64,000 bases of DNA, taken from the NCBI GenBank assembly GCA_963753725.1, contig CAVWDI010000010.1:682001-746000 (forward strand). Direction: 5' to 3'. The stretch comes from CAVWDI01 sp963753725. Its GTDB lineage: Bacteria > Chloroflexota > Anaerolineae > Anaerolineales > UBA4823. The position numbers were made by a program, and so were the translations under genes. Positions 38,453 through 47,452 of this stretch are shown here, one piece after another; positions within the stretch are counted from its first letter, which is position 1; each line of letters opens with the position of its first letter. Under the pieces are notes generated by a model, which saw nothing but the letters and a program-made list of their open reading frames with translations, made no database searches and was not told where the DNA came from.

Positions 38453-40013
38453 TCATTCCCATTCGATGGTGGCGGGGGGTTTGGTGGTGATGTCGTATAC
38501 GACCCGGTTGACGCCCTTGACTTCATTCACAATTCGGTTGGCGATTAACGAGAGCAGTTCGTGGGGTAGTTTAGCCCAATCGGCAGTCATAAAATCTGTG
38601 GTCGTTACAGCCCGCAGGGCGACGGCCTCCTGGTAGGTGCGCTGGTCTCCCATCACACCCACGGATTGGATGGGCAGCAGCACTGCGAAAGCCTGGGCGA
38701 CAGCACTTCCTTCGAGGACGCCGGGTGTGGATTGAAAATAACCCCCAGATGATAGTTCATCTAAAAAGATGGCGTCAGCAGCCCGCAGTCGATCGAGCCT
38801 TGCGAGCGTGATTTCACCCAGGCAGCGTACCGCCAGACCGGGTCCGGGAAAAGGTTGGCGCCATACGAGTTCCCTGGGCAGCCCCAGGTGCTCGCCAACC
38901 GCCCGCACTTCATCTTTAAACAGGTATCTGAGAGGTTCTACGATGGTGAAGTTTATGTCGGTCGGCAGGCCTCCCACATTGTGATGGGTTTTGATGCGCT
39001 GGGCTTTGGAGCGGTCCGGCGCGCTCGGATTCGACCACGTCCGGGTAAATTGTGCCCTGCAGCAGGTAAGGCGGCAACCCCAATGCCTGGGCCTGTTCTT
39101 CAAAAATACGGATAAATAATTCGCCGATGATCTCCCGTTTCCTTTCGGGATCAATCACGCCTTTGAGCGAGGACATAAACTTATCGACTGCATCCACCAT
39201 AATAAGTTCAACACCCAGGTTCTCCTGAAGGGAGGCTTTTACATGGCCGGCTTCATCCTGGCGCAGCATTCCAGTATCGACAAATACAGCCACCAGCTGG
39301 TCGCCGACGGCACTCTGAACCAGGGCGGTCGCCACGCTAGAGTCCACCCCGCCGCTAACCGCGGAAAGAATGTTCTCCTTGCCTACTTTATGGCGAACCG
39401 AATCGATGCTTTGCGAGATGATTGAAGCGGGCGTCCAGGTTGGGCTGGCGCCGCAAATATCGATGGTAAACCTGCGCAGAATCTGGCTCCCCCGCGGTGT
39501 GTGGTGCACTTCGGGATGGAACTGCAGGCCGTAATAATTCCTGGTAATATCCCCGATGGCTGCTACCGGTGAATTCTGGCTGTCTCCCAGGACCTGAAAT
39601 CCGGGAGGGGTCGTATCGATGCGGTCACCGTGAGACATCCATACCTGCATATCACCATCTGGTAATAATGGGTTGGGGAGCCGCGTTTTGTACAAAGCAG
39701 AACCATATTCGCGTTCCGCTGAAGGCGCCACTTTTCCTCCCAGGGCATATGTCAAGGCCTGCATCCCGTAGCAGATACCCAGGATGGGCAGCCCGCTATC
39801 CAGGATATATGACGCTATTTGCGGGGCGTCCGGCTGGTATACGGAAGCCGGGCCTCCGGAGAGGATAAAACCCCTGGGCGAAATGCTGAGCACCTGGTCA
39901 GCGGGGGCATCCCATGGGTAGAGCTCGCAGTAGACTTGCAGTTCCCGGATGCGGCGGGTGATCAGCTGGGCGTATTGGGCCCCGAAATCAATTACAGCGA
40001 TTGAATCGTGCAA
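38453..40013 (-). CDS. guaA: GMP synthase (glutamine-hydrolysing), frameshifted
   Basis: GMP synthase makes GMP from XMP, ATP and glutamine. Class I glutaminase domain: FILSGGPASVY, nucleophile Cys in LGICYGMQ, and FHPEVHHT. ATP-pyrophosphatase domain: P-loop AVSGGVDSS. C-terminal dimerisation domain: HHNVGGLP, PFPGPGLAVRCLGE and TKPPATIEWE. The frame breaks after YPDVVES; one extra base near 39026 separates it from APDRSKAQRIKTHHNVG. The restored length is about 519 aa, normal for the family. It follows xpt on the same strand, a common purine-salvage arrangement. Confidence 0.95.
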
Positions 40014-40079
40014 TTTTATATTTCCGTTGGTGAGATTAAAAGTTGGGTATGTTCATGCGGAAGCACACACTTTCGGGTT

Positions 40080-40652
40080 TTAATCATCGAACAAAATCTG
40101 GTCGCCTTCCATAGCGCGCACCGAGACCAGGGAGATAATGGGCACGTTTAAATACTCAAGAGCCTTCCGGCCGCCTTCGAAGCTTTTTTCGACCAGAGCT
40201 CCGATCCCTATGATCTTCGCGCCGGCGGTCTCAGCCAGCTGCACCAATCCCTGGATGGTGGCGCCGCTGGCCAGGAAGTCGTCAATGATCAAGACCCTTT
40301 CGCCGGCGCGCAGGTATTCGGGCGATACGATCAATTCCACCATGCGGCCTTTTGTGTGCGAGGGTGATAGGGTCAGGAAGACCTGGTCAGGCATGGTGAT
40401 CGGTTTGTGCTTACGGGCATATACTACCGGAAGACCCAAATAACGGGCGGTCATCAGAGCCGGGGCGATACCCGATATCTCGGCGGTAAGCACTTTGGTG
40501 GCATCAACGTGCTTAAATAAGCGTGCGAATTCTTTTCCACAGGCGTCCATAAGGGCTGGATCGACCTGGTGGTTGATGAATCCGTCAACTTTCAGGATGC
40601 CATCCCCTAAGTTAACTCCTTCTATACGTATACGTTCTTGTAATTGTTTCAT
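40080..40652 (-). CDS. xpt: xanthine phosphoribosyltransferase
   Basis: This 190-aa type I phosphoribosyltransferase converts xanthine and PRPP to XMP. Seen: the PRPP motif VLIIDDFLASGAT, N-terminal LQERIRIEG...LKVDGFINHQVDP and EISGIAPALMTA, all typical of Xpt. It starts at ATG 40652 with AAGGTG upstream. The product XMP feeds the GuaA encoded 66 nt downstream. I looked for a guanine riboswitch upstream and did not find its conserved core. Confidence 0.9.
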   Translation of the reverse strand: MKQLQERIRIEGVNLGDGILKVDGFINHQVDPALMDACGKEFARLFKHVDATKVLTAEISGIAPALMTARYLGLPVVYARKHKPITMPDQVFLTLSPSHTKGRMVELIVSPEYLRAGERVLIIDDFLASGATIQGLVQLAETAGAKIIGIGALVEKSFEGGRKALEYLNVPIISLVSVRAMEGDQILFDD

Positions 40653-40826
40653 ATGCCTCACCTTCGTATTCCAGCGCGCCTCAGAATGAAGGATGTGTTG
40701 AATTATAAAGTCCGTTCGTAATCCTTATTGTAACCGCTGAAGGGGAACCTCCCAAGGAAAATCCACAAAATTGAGTGTTGCGGGGTCATATATTACAGTT
40801 ATCCTGTGGATATGGGAAATTCGTCA

Positions 40827-40855
40827 TTGGCGGTTTGCCCTTTATCCCCTATAAT
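40827..40855 (+). promoter_or_regulatory. promoter of the feo operon
   Basis: TTGGCG (40827-40832), a 17-nt spacer and TATAAT (40850-40855). It lies about 40 bp before the DtxR-type regulator gene and directly abuts the palindromic operator. Confidence 0.6.
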
Positions 40856-40856
40856 A

Positions 40857-40872
40857 TTATGGTAAGCCATAA
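40857..40872. promoter_or_regulatory. DtxR-type operator palindrome
   Basis: TTATGG-TAAG-CCATAA is a perfect 6+6 inverted repeat right after the -10 box and resembles iron-box half-sites. Repressor bound here would cover the transcription start, so metal-dependent autoregulation of the feo operon is likely. Confidence 0.6.
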
Positions 40873-40891
40873 GATTTGACGAGAAAACTAT

Positions 40892-41605
40892 ATGGAAGAC
40901 CATAATTGCAGGCAATTAAGCGAAAACGAGCAAATGTACCTTGTGACGATCGCCAAGCTGCACGAGAGCGGCAACCAGGGATTGATTCCGCTTTCTGACC
41001 TGGCCGAGACGCTATCATTTTTACCGGTTTCGGTCAACCAGATGATCCGCAAATTAGCTGACGATGGGCTTTTACAATACCAACCCTACAAGGGTGTCGA
41101 CTTTACCGAATCGGGCAGTCAAATGGTGCTGCGCATCCTGCGCTACCGCCGCTTGTGGGAAGTGTTCCTGGTCAAACATCTGAAAATGGATCTAGATGAA
41201 GCGGACGCCCTAGCGTGCCGCATGGAGCATATTACCTCCGACCAGGTATCGGAGCGCCTGGCGGCTTTTCTGGATTATCCCACCGTTTGCTATCACGGTC
41301 ATCCGATCCCCAGCCTCGAAGAAAAGACCACCGCCCCGATCACAGTCCCTCTGGCTCAACTGGCTGTTGGGGAGGCGGCGCGTGTAAATAATATTGAAGC
41401 CGATCCCGCAGCACGCTCCTTTTTACATGATGAGGGTTTCCTGCCCGGCAGCCAGGTTACGGCGCTGGGTATTGGGGACGACCAGGCAATGCTGCTGGAG
41501 ATTAACAACCGCCAGGTTTATTTAACGGCGGACCTGGCGAGCAGCGTGGTTGTCGAATACCAGTCCCCAGAATTCGATATTATCCCTTCAAGCGTGGAAG
41601 GCTAG
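40892..41605 (+). CDS. DtxR/MntR-family metalloregulator with C-terminal FeoA domain
   Basis: This 237-aa iron- or manganese-dependent repressor has an N-terminal winged helix (NEQMYLVTIAKL; LIPLSDLAETLSFLPVSVNQMIRKLADDGLLQYQPYKG). The metal-binding dimerisation domain contains EADALACRMEHITSDQVSERLAAFL, with the Cys/Met/Glu/His ligands of the family. An SH3-like FeoA domain occupies about 150-225. It is first in the feo operon, two bases before feoA1, and probably controls it through the palindrome at 40857. Confidence 0.9.
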   Translation: MEDHNCRQLSENEQMYLVTIAKLHESGNQGLIPLSDLAETLSFLPVSVNQMIRKLADDGLLQYQPYKGVDFTESGSQMVLRILRYRRLWEVFLVKHLKMDLDEADALACRMEHITSDQVSERLAAFLDYPTVCYHGHPIPSLEEKTTAPITVPLAQLAVGEAARVNNIEADPAARSFLHDEGFLPGSQVTALGIGDDQAMLLEINNRQVYLTADLASSVVVEYQSPEFDIIPSSVEG

Positions 41606-41607
41606 TT

Positions 41608-41883
41608 ATGCATTCAGACGATAGTATATTGGATAATGGACACGTGACCCTCAGCAGCCTGGAAATCGGTGAGAGCGGGACTATTGTAAAGCTGAACCTG
41701 AAAGGCAGCGTCCGCCAGCGTTTTATGGCAATGGGTCTTGTCAGAGGTGAAAAGGTCACTGTTGAGCGGGTGGCGCCGCTTGGCGACCCGCTTGAATTCC
41801 TGGTCAAAGGCTACCACCTGTCCCTCCGAAAATCTGAAGCCAGCCAAATTATCGTCGCCCGGACCAACAACCATGAAAACTGA
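41608..41883 (+). CDS. feoA: FeoA family protein 1
   Basis: This 91-aa SH3-like FeoA domain (TLSSLEIGESGTIVKLNLKGSVRQRFMAMGLVRGEKVTVERVAPLGDPLEFLVKGYHLSLRKSEA is the domain, shown here by its ends TLSSLEIGE and LSLRKSEA) assists FeoB. It overlaps the second feoA by 11 nt. Confidence 0.85.
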   Translation: MHSDDSILDNGHVTLSSLEIGESGTIVKLNLKGSVRQRFMAMGLVRGEKVTVERVAPLGDPLEFLVKGYHLSLRKSEASQIIVARTNNHEN

Positions 41884-42118
41884 TATTACGGGCAGGACCA
41901 TGCCGCTATCCATGGTATCCGTCGGAGAGCATGTGCGCCTGATAAAAGTCAACGCGGGGGAGAAATTAGTCTGCCGGCTGGGATCAATGGGATTAACCCC
42001 CGGTGTGGAAATGAGGGTGCTGCAGGATTCGGGGGGACCAAAGACGATCTGTGTGCGTGATTCGCGAATAGCACTGGGAAAAGGTGTGGCCCAAAAAATA
42101 TTGGTGGAACTGATTTAG
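41873..42118 (+). CDS. feoA: FeoA family protein 2
   Basis: This second FeoA of 81 aa starts at ATG 41873 inside the end of the first feoA. Typical features are VSVGEHVRLIKVNAGEK, RLGSMGLTPGVEMRVL and the ending LGKGVAQKILVEL. Tandem FeoA proteins upstream of FeoB are common. Its stop overlaps the GTG of the next gene by one base. Confidence 0.85.
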   Translation: MKTDITGRTMPLSMVSVGEHVRLIKVNAGEKLVCRLGSMGLTPGVEMRVLQDSGGPKTICVRDSRIALGKGVAQKILVELI

Positions 42119-42624
42119 TGGAACAACTGCATATTGCCATAGCCGGCAATCCCAACGCCGGTAAAAGCACCATCTTTAATGCCCTGACAGGCTCCAAGCA
42201 GCATGTAGGCAACTGGCCCGGGAAAACGGTCGAAAAGAAAGAGGGTACGTTTCACTTAGGAGAGCTGGAAGTAAACGTGGTCGACCTGCCGGGTACGTAC
42301 AGCCTGGCTGCGCTTTCCCCCGAAGAAATTATCGCCCGTGATTATATATTAAACGAACATCCGGACCTGGTGCTGACGGTGATGGACGCCTCCAACCTGG
42401 AACGCAATCTGTACCTGACTGTCCAGGTGCTGGAATTGGGCGTACCGGTGGTGGTGATGTTGAATATGGTAGATGTGGCTGAATTGCGCGGCATTACCAT
42501 TGATGAGGAACGCCTGAGCCAGGCGCTCGGATCGCCCATTATTCGCTCAGTTGCCAGTAAAGGGGTGGGCGTTGGTGAATTAAAAGAGGCCATTGTAAAT
42601 TATGCGCAGGGGTTATCTGCATGA
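42118..42624 (+). CDS. feoB: FeoB G-domain as separate protein
   Basis: This 168-aa GTPase has G1 GNPNAGKST, G3 VDLPGTYSLAALSPEE, G4 NMVDVAE and G5 ASKGVG. It corresponds to only the cytoplasmic G domain of FeoB; the GDI and membrane parts are encoded by the next gene. The ATGA overlap and an AGGGG 8 nt before the next ATG support a natural split with coupled translation. A one-base deletion in a fused gene would look the same, and this window has many indels. Confidence 0.85.
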   Translation: MEQLHIAIAGNPNAGKSTIFNALTGSKQHVGNWPGKTVEKKEGTFHLGELEVNVVDLPGTYSLAALSPEEIIARDYILNEHPDLVLTVMDASNLERNLYLTVQVLELGVPVVVMLNMVDVAELRGITIDEERLSQALGSPIIRSVASKGVGVGELKEAIVNYAQGLSA

Positions 42625-44360
42625 GCGTGGATACCTTTAAGGCAGGCAAAACCTTCGCCATCGATTACGGCAGGGATATTGAACCTGAGATCAAGCTCCT
42701 TCAGGACCTGATTGAACACACCCCGGCTGCGCGCTCGATCTACCCGGCGCGCTGGCTGGCGATAAACCTGCTGGAGGGAGATACCAGTCTGCGATCCAGG
42801 CTGGCGGTATTGGCAGGCGGTCAAAGACTTATAGATGAAGCGCAGGCAAGCATCCAGCGGCTGGAGAGGATTTACGGTGACGAGGCGGATATTATCATCC
42901 CCGATTACCGCTATGGGTGGATCAATGGTTTAGTGCGGCAGGCGGTCACGCGCCCCGAGGCGGAGGACCTGACTCCTTCGGATCGAATAGACAGGATTGT
43001 AACCAACCGGCTGCTCGGCATCCCGATCTTCCTGCTGGCGATGTGGGCGGTGTTTATGCTGACCTCAGAAGTTTCGGGGCCTTACCTGGATTGGATTGAA
43101 GGGATTGTCCGCGGTCCGGTCACCCATTGGGCAGCCTCCATCCTGGGGATGCTGGGTCTGTCCGGGTCGTGGGTGGAGAGCCTGATCGTGGACGGAATTA
43201 TCACCGGTGTGGGAGGGGTGCTGGTCTTTATCCCGGTGCTGATGTTCCTGTATTTTTCATTAACCATGCTCGAGGATTCGGGTTATATGGCTCGAGCGGC
43301 ATTCGTGATGGACCGCTTGATGCAGATGATCGGGCTGCACGGAAAAAGTTTTTTACCCATGCTGGTCGGATTTGGATGTACGGTGCCGGCATTTTATGCC
43401 ACGCGCACCCTGGAAAACGAGAAGGACCGCGTGCTGACCGGTCTGCTGGTGCCGTTTATGAGCTGCGGGGCGCGCTTGCCGGTGTATGTGCTGTTTGCGG
43501 CCATATTTTTCCCGCGAAGTGCCGGAACGGTGGTGTTCAGTATGTACTTGCTGGGGATCGTAGTAGCAGTGGTATTGGGGATCGTGCTTAAAAATACGCT
43601 GTTTAAAGGCAAGGAAAAATCGACTTTTGTGATGGAACTGCCGCCTTACCGCATGCCCAATTTTCGCGGGGTGTGGCTGCATACCTGGGAACGCACGGGC
43701 GCTTTTATCAAGAACGCCTGGACGCTGATAATGGCGGTTTCGATTATTTTATGGTTCCTGCTGGCGATCCCAGCGCCGGGTGGAGAGGGTTCTTTTGCCG
43801 AAACGGATGTGGATAACAGCTTGTTCGCTACCGCTTCGGGTATGGTTGCACCGGTATTGGAGCCGCTGGGTTTCGGCACGTGGGAAGCGGCTGGTTCGTT
43901 GATGACTGGTTTTGTAGCCAAAGAGGTGGTGGTCAGCACCATGGCGCAGATCTATGGGGTGGGTGAAGCCGCGCAGGGGTTTCTACAGACCACGTTCCTC
44001 GAGGACCTGCGCTTCATAATTGTGGGATTCGTCCAGGCTACCTTCGATACGATTAAATCCATCCCTTTGATATTTGGGATCGATCTTTTTGAAGAGGTTG
44101 ATCCCGAAGTTGGATCATCTGCGCTCATGAGGTCCGTTTATGCCAGCTTTCAAGTCTCCAGCGGCGGGTACGGCGCGCTAGCTGGGCTGGCTTTTATGGT
44201 GTTTGTGCTGATATACACGCCCTGCATGGTGGCAATCGCGGCCGAACGACAGGAACTGGGGACCAAATGGATGTGGGTCAGCATTATCGGTCAGCTGGTC
44301 CTGGCGTGGATGCTGGCGCTGGTCGTTTTCCAGGGCGGGAAGGCGTTGGGATGGGGATGA
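42621..44360 (+). CDS. feoB: FeoB membrane permease portion
   Basis: This 579-aa protein has a GDI-like helical start (about 1-105), then the FeoB transmembrane core with gate motifs. Examples are GCTVPAFYATRTLENEKDR, MSCGARLPVYVLFAAIFFP, and the second half ending with FVAKEVVVSTMAQIYGVGEA and TPCMVAIAAERQE. It moves Fe(II) across the inner membrane. It lacks its own G domain, which is supplied by the preceding gene. Confidence 0.9.
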   Translation: MSVDTFKAGKTFAIDYGRDIEPEIKLLQDLIEHTPAARSIYPARWLAINLLEGDTSLRSRLAVLAGGQRLIDEAQASIQRLERIYGDEADIIIPDYRYGWINGLVRQAVTRPEAEDLTPSDRIDRIVTNRLLGIPIFLLAMWAVFMLTSEVSGPYLDWIEGIVRGPVTHWAASILGMLGLSGSWVESLIVDGIITGVGGVLVFIPVLMFLYFSLTMLEDSGYMARAAFVMDRLMQMIGLHGKSFLPMLVGFGCTVPAFYATRTLENEKDRVLTGLLVPFMSCGARLPVYVLFAAIFFPRSAGTVVFSMYLLGIVVAVVLGIVLKNTLFKGKEKSTFVMELPPYRMPNFRGVWLHTWERTGAFIKNAWTLIMAVSIILWFLLAIPAPGGEGSFAETDVDNSLFATASGMVAPVLEPLGFGTWEAAGSLMTGFVAKEVVVSTMAQIYGVGEAAQGFLQTTFLEDLRFIIVGFVQATFDTIKSIPLIFGIDLFEEVDPEVGSSALMRSVYASFQVSSGGYGALAGLAFMVFVLIYTPCMVAIAAERQELGTKWMWVSIIGQLVLAWMLALVVFQGGKALGWG

Positions 44361-44374
44361 TTGAGTAACGGAAA

Positions 44375-44668
44375 ATGTTAAGTCAAGTGTTGAGAGAAAT
44401 CAAAAAGTCCGGCAGCACGATCAGCCTGGATGACCTGAGCCGCAGGTTGGGTATTGAGGCCAGCGCTCTGGAGGGTATGCTGGATTACTGCGTTCGAAAA
44501 GGTATCCTTCGTGACAACGATGGAGATGCTGGTCATGATGGCTGCCATTGTGATTGCGGAGGCTGCGGCAGCGGCTGTGAGGGGTATCAGGGCTGCTCTT
44601 TCATTGCTAAAATGCCGAAGATGTATACGCTGGGGGAGCAGGAGGAGCGCGGGAACCATTCTGTTTAA
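44375..44668 (+). CDS. feoC: FeoC-like winged-helix protein with Cys cluster
   Basis: This 97-aa protein has an N-terminal winged helix (MLSQVLREIKKSGSTISLDDLSRRLG...LDYCVRKGIL) followed by a Cys-rich stretch (CHCDCGGCGSGCEGYQGC), likely binding an Fe-S cluster or zinc. It is the last gene of the feo operon. Its final 24 codons recur as a relic at 49121. Confidence 0.75.
   Translation: MLSQVLREIKKSGSTISLDDLSRRLGIEASALEGMLDYCVRKGILRDNDGDAGHDGCHCDCGGCGSGCEGYQGCSFIAKMPKMYTLGEQEERGNHSV
44568..44639 (+). repeat. direct repeat copy 1 (within feoC 3' end)
   Basis: About 70 bp here match 49128-49198 in the same orientation at roughly 85-90% by eye (CAGGGCTGC..TTCATTGCTAAAAT.CCGAAGATGTAT). The pair brackets a 4.5-kb segment with the ClC channel and small genes. 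Beyond 44669 the sequence up to the ClC gene holds only the promoter and hairpins listed. Confidence 0.7.
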
Positions 44669-44828
44669 CATATTGTCACTTCAGCCCGCGCGCTGGTATC
44701 AAATGCCAATACACATCGAGGGTGATTTGGATTTTGTCGCTCTATTAGCAGTAGGACTTTAAGGTTATTCTCTCAAATAATACTCGTGAGTAGCGCAAGG
44801 TTTACTCTGCCACCATTCAATATTTAAA

Positions 44829-44857
44829 TTGATAATTTTCGTAAAGTGAGGTATTAT
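44829..44857 (+). promoter_or_regulatory. probable promoter of the ClC gene
   Basis: TTGATA (44829-44834), a 17-nt spacer and TATTAT (44852-44857). Predicted start near 44864 leaves a leader of about 150 nt containing hairpins (AGGAA-TTTT-TTCCT; CACAT-AGA-ATGTG) and a terminator. Confidence 0.5.
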
Positions 44858-44944
44858 TGCCAAACCAGATTAATTAGGAATTTTTCCTAGAGTGGTGGCC
44901 TCGTGGATTTAGCCCTCGACGTAATACACATAGAATGTGCACCC

Positions 44945-44980
44945 AACGCCTGGACTCCTTCAGAGACCGGGCGTTTTGTA
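44945..44980 (+). terminator. terminator/attenuator in the ClC leader
   Basis: The stem AACGCCTGG (44945-44953) pairs with CCGGGCGTT (44967-44975), followed by TTTTGTATT. It lies inside the leader, about 40 nt before the ClC start, so it may control read-through rather than end the feo operon. Confidence 0.6.
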
Positions 44981-45022
44981 TTATGTTAGCTATATTTCTT
45001 TTTACATTTTTGGTTGGCGAAT

Positions 45023-47125
45023 ATGAATAAAGCATACTTTTCTTCCCATTCAAATTACAAACGTATTGTGACAGATATAAGTGCATGGCTTAACCACAGG
45101 CAACCACCAGAAGAAGTTGTTTTATTTGGCACAGCTTTGCTGGTAGGTCTAGGCGCTGGAGTTGGGGCAGTTCTTTTCCGTTATTTAATCCAGGCGGTAA
45201 GTTGGGTTGGCTACACATGGTTTCCAAGCATCACCAGTAGTTGGGGTAACGCTTACGTGGTGATAGTGCCAGCTGCAGGTGGATTGATCGTTGGCCTCCT
45301 GGTTTATTTTTTCGCTCGCGAAGCCAAAGGACATGGTGTCCCCGAGGTGATGGAGGCCGTGGCTATCCATGGGGGGCGCATTCGTCCCCGGGTGGCGTTG
45401 ATTAAATCGCTGGCTTCCTCAGTTTGTATTGGAAGCGGCGGCTCCGTCGGTCGAGAAGGACCGATTGTTCAAATCGGTTCGGCCATTGGTTCTTCTCTCG
45501 GACAAGCCTTACATCTGTCCAATGACCGTGTGAGAAATTTGGTCGCTTGCGGCGCTGCAGGAGGCATCGCGGCGACGTTTAATGCACCAATTGCAGGTGT
45601 GATTTTTGCTTTGGAAATCATTCTAGGTGATTTCAAATTGCATTATTTCATCTCGGTTGTCATTTCATCTGTAACTGCCAGCGTGATCGGTCGGGTTGTG
45701 TTCGGCGATCTTCCCGCCTTCCCTTTGCCGACTGAGTATGGTGTCAACAGTCTTTGGGAGTTTGGCTTTTATACCGTCCTTGGAATTCTAGCAGCAATTG
45801 TCGGGGTTATCTTCGTTCGATCGTTATACTGGACTGAGGATCTCTTCGAAAAGTGGAAGAGTGTCCCGGAGTGGGTGCAGCCCGCCGTTGGAGGCGCTTT
45901 ATTAGGAGTACTGGCCTTAGCATACCCATTGTTTACACCCACTACATGGGTGGGAATACCACAAATCTATAATGTTGGTTATGAGGTTATCGGCGATGCA
46001 TTGTCAAATCAACTCTTATTAGGGGTAGTATTATCTCTATTGGTTTTGAAAATCATCGCAACCAGTTTAACGTTAGGGTCAGGAGGTTCAGGTGGGGTCT
46101 TCGCTCCTGGATTGTTTATGGGTGCGATGCTGGGAACGGCTTTTGAGCTATCTATAAGGATATTATTTCCTTCGATTGTTGCTCCCCCGGGAGCATATGC
46201 CTTAGTAGGGATGGCAGCCGTTTTTGCAGCAAGTGCGCATGCGCCGATTACTGCCATAATAATTTTATTTGAGTTAACCGGGGATTATCGCATTATCCTG
46301 CCTCTTATGCTCGCCGTTGTGGTGGCAACACTCCTGGCTCAAAAGATGCTCGCTGGTAAGTCAATCTATACTTTGAAGCTCTCTCGACGGGGTGTACATC
46401 TGCAATCAGGACAGGATATTGATGTCTTGGAGGGGATAACCGTTGACGAAATTATGACTCAAGAGATTGATTCATTGTCCTGTGACACTACGCTCTCAGA
46501 ACTATCCAGGATACTATTGCAAACTCGCCATCATGGTATGGCAGTATTGAATGATCAAGGAAAGTTCTGGGGATTAGTAACTGTTACAGATCTGGATCGT
46601 GCTATCGACCAAAATTTGCCTGGTGATACACTTGTTTCGGTTGTTGGAACGGAAAGTTCAAATTTACTGTTAGCTTATCCGGATGAAACCATGGGAGAAG
46701 CTTTGTCCCGTATGGGCATTCGTGGGGTAGGCCGCTTGCCGGTCGTCTCTCGCGAGAACAGTGACCATTTGTTAGGCCTTATCCGGCGTGCGGATATTAT
46801 CCGTGCCTACAATCTGGCTCTTGCCAGGCGAGCTGAGATACAGCGGGATACCCGACATGCACGCAATGGCGCCGTAGAAGGTACAGAGTTCGTTGAACAT
46901 ACATTATCTGCAGGTAAAAAAGTCATTGGTAATGCGGTAAAAGATATCGCGGTCTGCTTGCCCAATGAAAGTATTTTGATTTCAATCAACAGAGATGGAA
47001 AGGTGCTCGTCCCCCATGGGAATTCGGTGATCCAAGAAGGGGATCAAATCACAGCATTTATTCGCAGTGAAGATGTAGAAGCCCTTAACCAATGTATGCA
47101 TAACGAGGAGATTGAAGGGAAGTAA
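45023..47125 (+). CDS. ClC chloride channel/transporter with CBS and TrkA-C domains
   Basis: This ClC protein of about 700 aa has selectivity motifs GSGGSVGREGP (gating Glu present, as in H+/Cl- exchangers) and GGSGGVFAPGLFMGA, within ten or more membrane helices (about 35-440). A CBS pair follows (about 465-610, with MTQEIDSL and RLPVVSREN) and a C-terminal RCK-C/TrkA-C domain (ISINRDGKVLVPHGNSVIQEGDQITAF). I chose ATG 45023; a TTG at 45014 is also in frame. The gene looks more AT-rich than the feo genes before it. Confidence 0.9.
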   Translation: MNKAYFSSHSNYKRIVTDISAWLNHRQPPEEVVLFGTALLVGLGAGVGAVLFRYLIQAVSWVGYTWFPSITSSWGNAYVVIVPAAGGLIVGLLVYFFAREAKGHGVPEVMEAVAIHGGRIRPRVALIKSLASSVCIGSGGSVGREGPIVQIGSAIGSSLGQALHLSNDRVRNLVACGAAGGIAATFNAPIAGVIFALEIILGDFKLHYFISVVISSVTASVIGRVVFGDLPAFPLPTEYGVNSLWEFGFYTVLGILAAIVGVIFVRSLYWTEDLFEKWKSVPEWVQPAVGGALLGVLALAYPLFTPTTWVGIPQIYNVGYEVIGDALSNQLLLGVVLSLLVLKIIATSLTLGSGGSGGVFAPGLFMGAMLGTAFELSIRILFPSIVAPPGAYALVGMAAVFAASAHAPITAIIILFELTGDYRIILPLMLAVVVATLLAQKMLAGKSIYTLKLSRRGVHLQSGQDIDVLEGITVDEIMTQEIDSLSCDTTLSELSRILLQTRHHGMAVLNDQGKFWGLVTVTDLDRAIDQNLPGDTLVSVVGTESSNLLLAYPDETMGEALSRMGIRGVGRLPVVSRENSDHLLGLIRRADIIRAYNLALARRAEIQRDTRHARNGAVEGTEFVEHTLSAGKKVIGNAVKDIAVCLPNESILISINRDGKVLVPHGNSVIQEGDQITAFIRSEDVEALNQCMHNEEIEGK

Positions 47126-47414
47126 ATCCCGGAATATTGAATACGCTCATAAAATGATCGGATACTTTGGGCCCGTAGCTGATATCGTTATTGAAATAGA
47201 AGTTTAGAAAATGAAACGCTGACACTTATCAGATGAGTTGTTAATACTTTTCTAACATCGAAGTACTATTATTAACATGATTGCAGAAATTACTGAGTAA
47301 ACGATTATTAGGAAGAGAAATCATCGATATTTATTTCGAATAATAATAACAAATTATGCACTTCTTGGTGAACATGGATTTACCTGAAGTGACCTCCCCT
47401 AAACACAAGAGAAG

Positions 47415-47440
47415 GCCCTTGGGTAATCCGAGGGCTTTTT
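47415..47440 (+). terminator. Rho-independent terminator
   Basis: GCCCTTGG-GTAAT-CCGAGGGC followed by TTTTT. It lies about 290 nt after the ClC stop and 12 nt before the next ATG. The gap 47126-47414 holds no gene. Like the ClC leader, it has a GGATTTA-containing stretch (near 47375) upstream of the hairpin. Confidence 0.75.
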
Positions 47441-47452
47441 CTTATCCACGCA

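Noticed and set aside
40653..40891. Guanine riboswitch upstream of xpt-guaA, or c-di-GMP riboswitch from a GGCAAACC motif
   Set aside because: The conserved purine-riboswitch core is absent, and the rest of the c-di-GMP-I consensus does not follow the short motif.
44454..44762. Alternative-frame reading similar between 44.5 kb and 49.1 kb
   Set aside because: The similarity is real but belongs to the FeoC frame; the other frame is only its shadow.
44858..45013. Fluoride (crcB) riboswitch before the ClC gene
   Set aside because: The conserved GGNGATGG and GATGCC parts are missing, and the channel has the ordinary GREGP filter rather than a clear fluoride-exporter signature.
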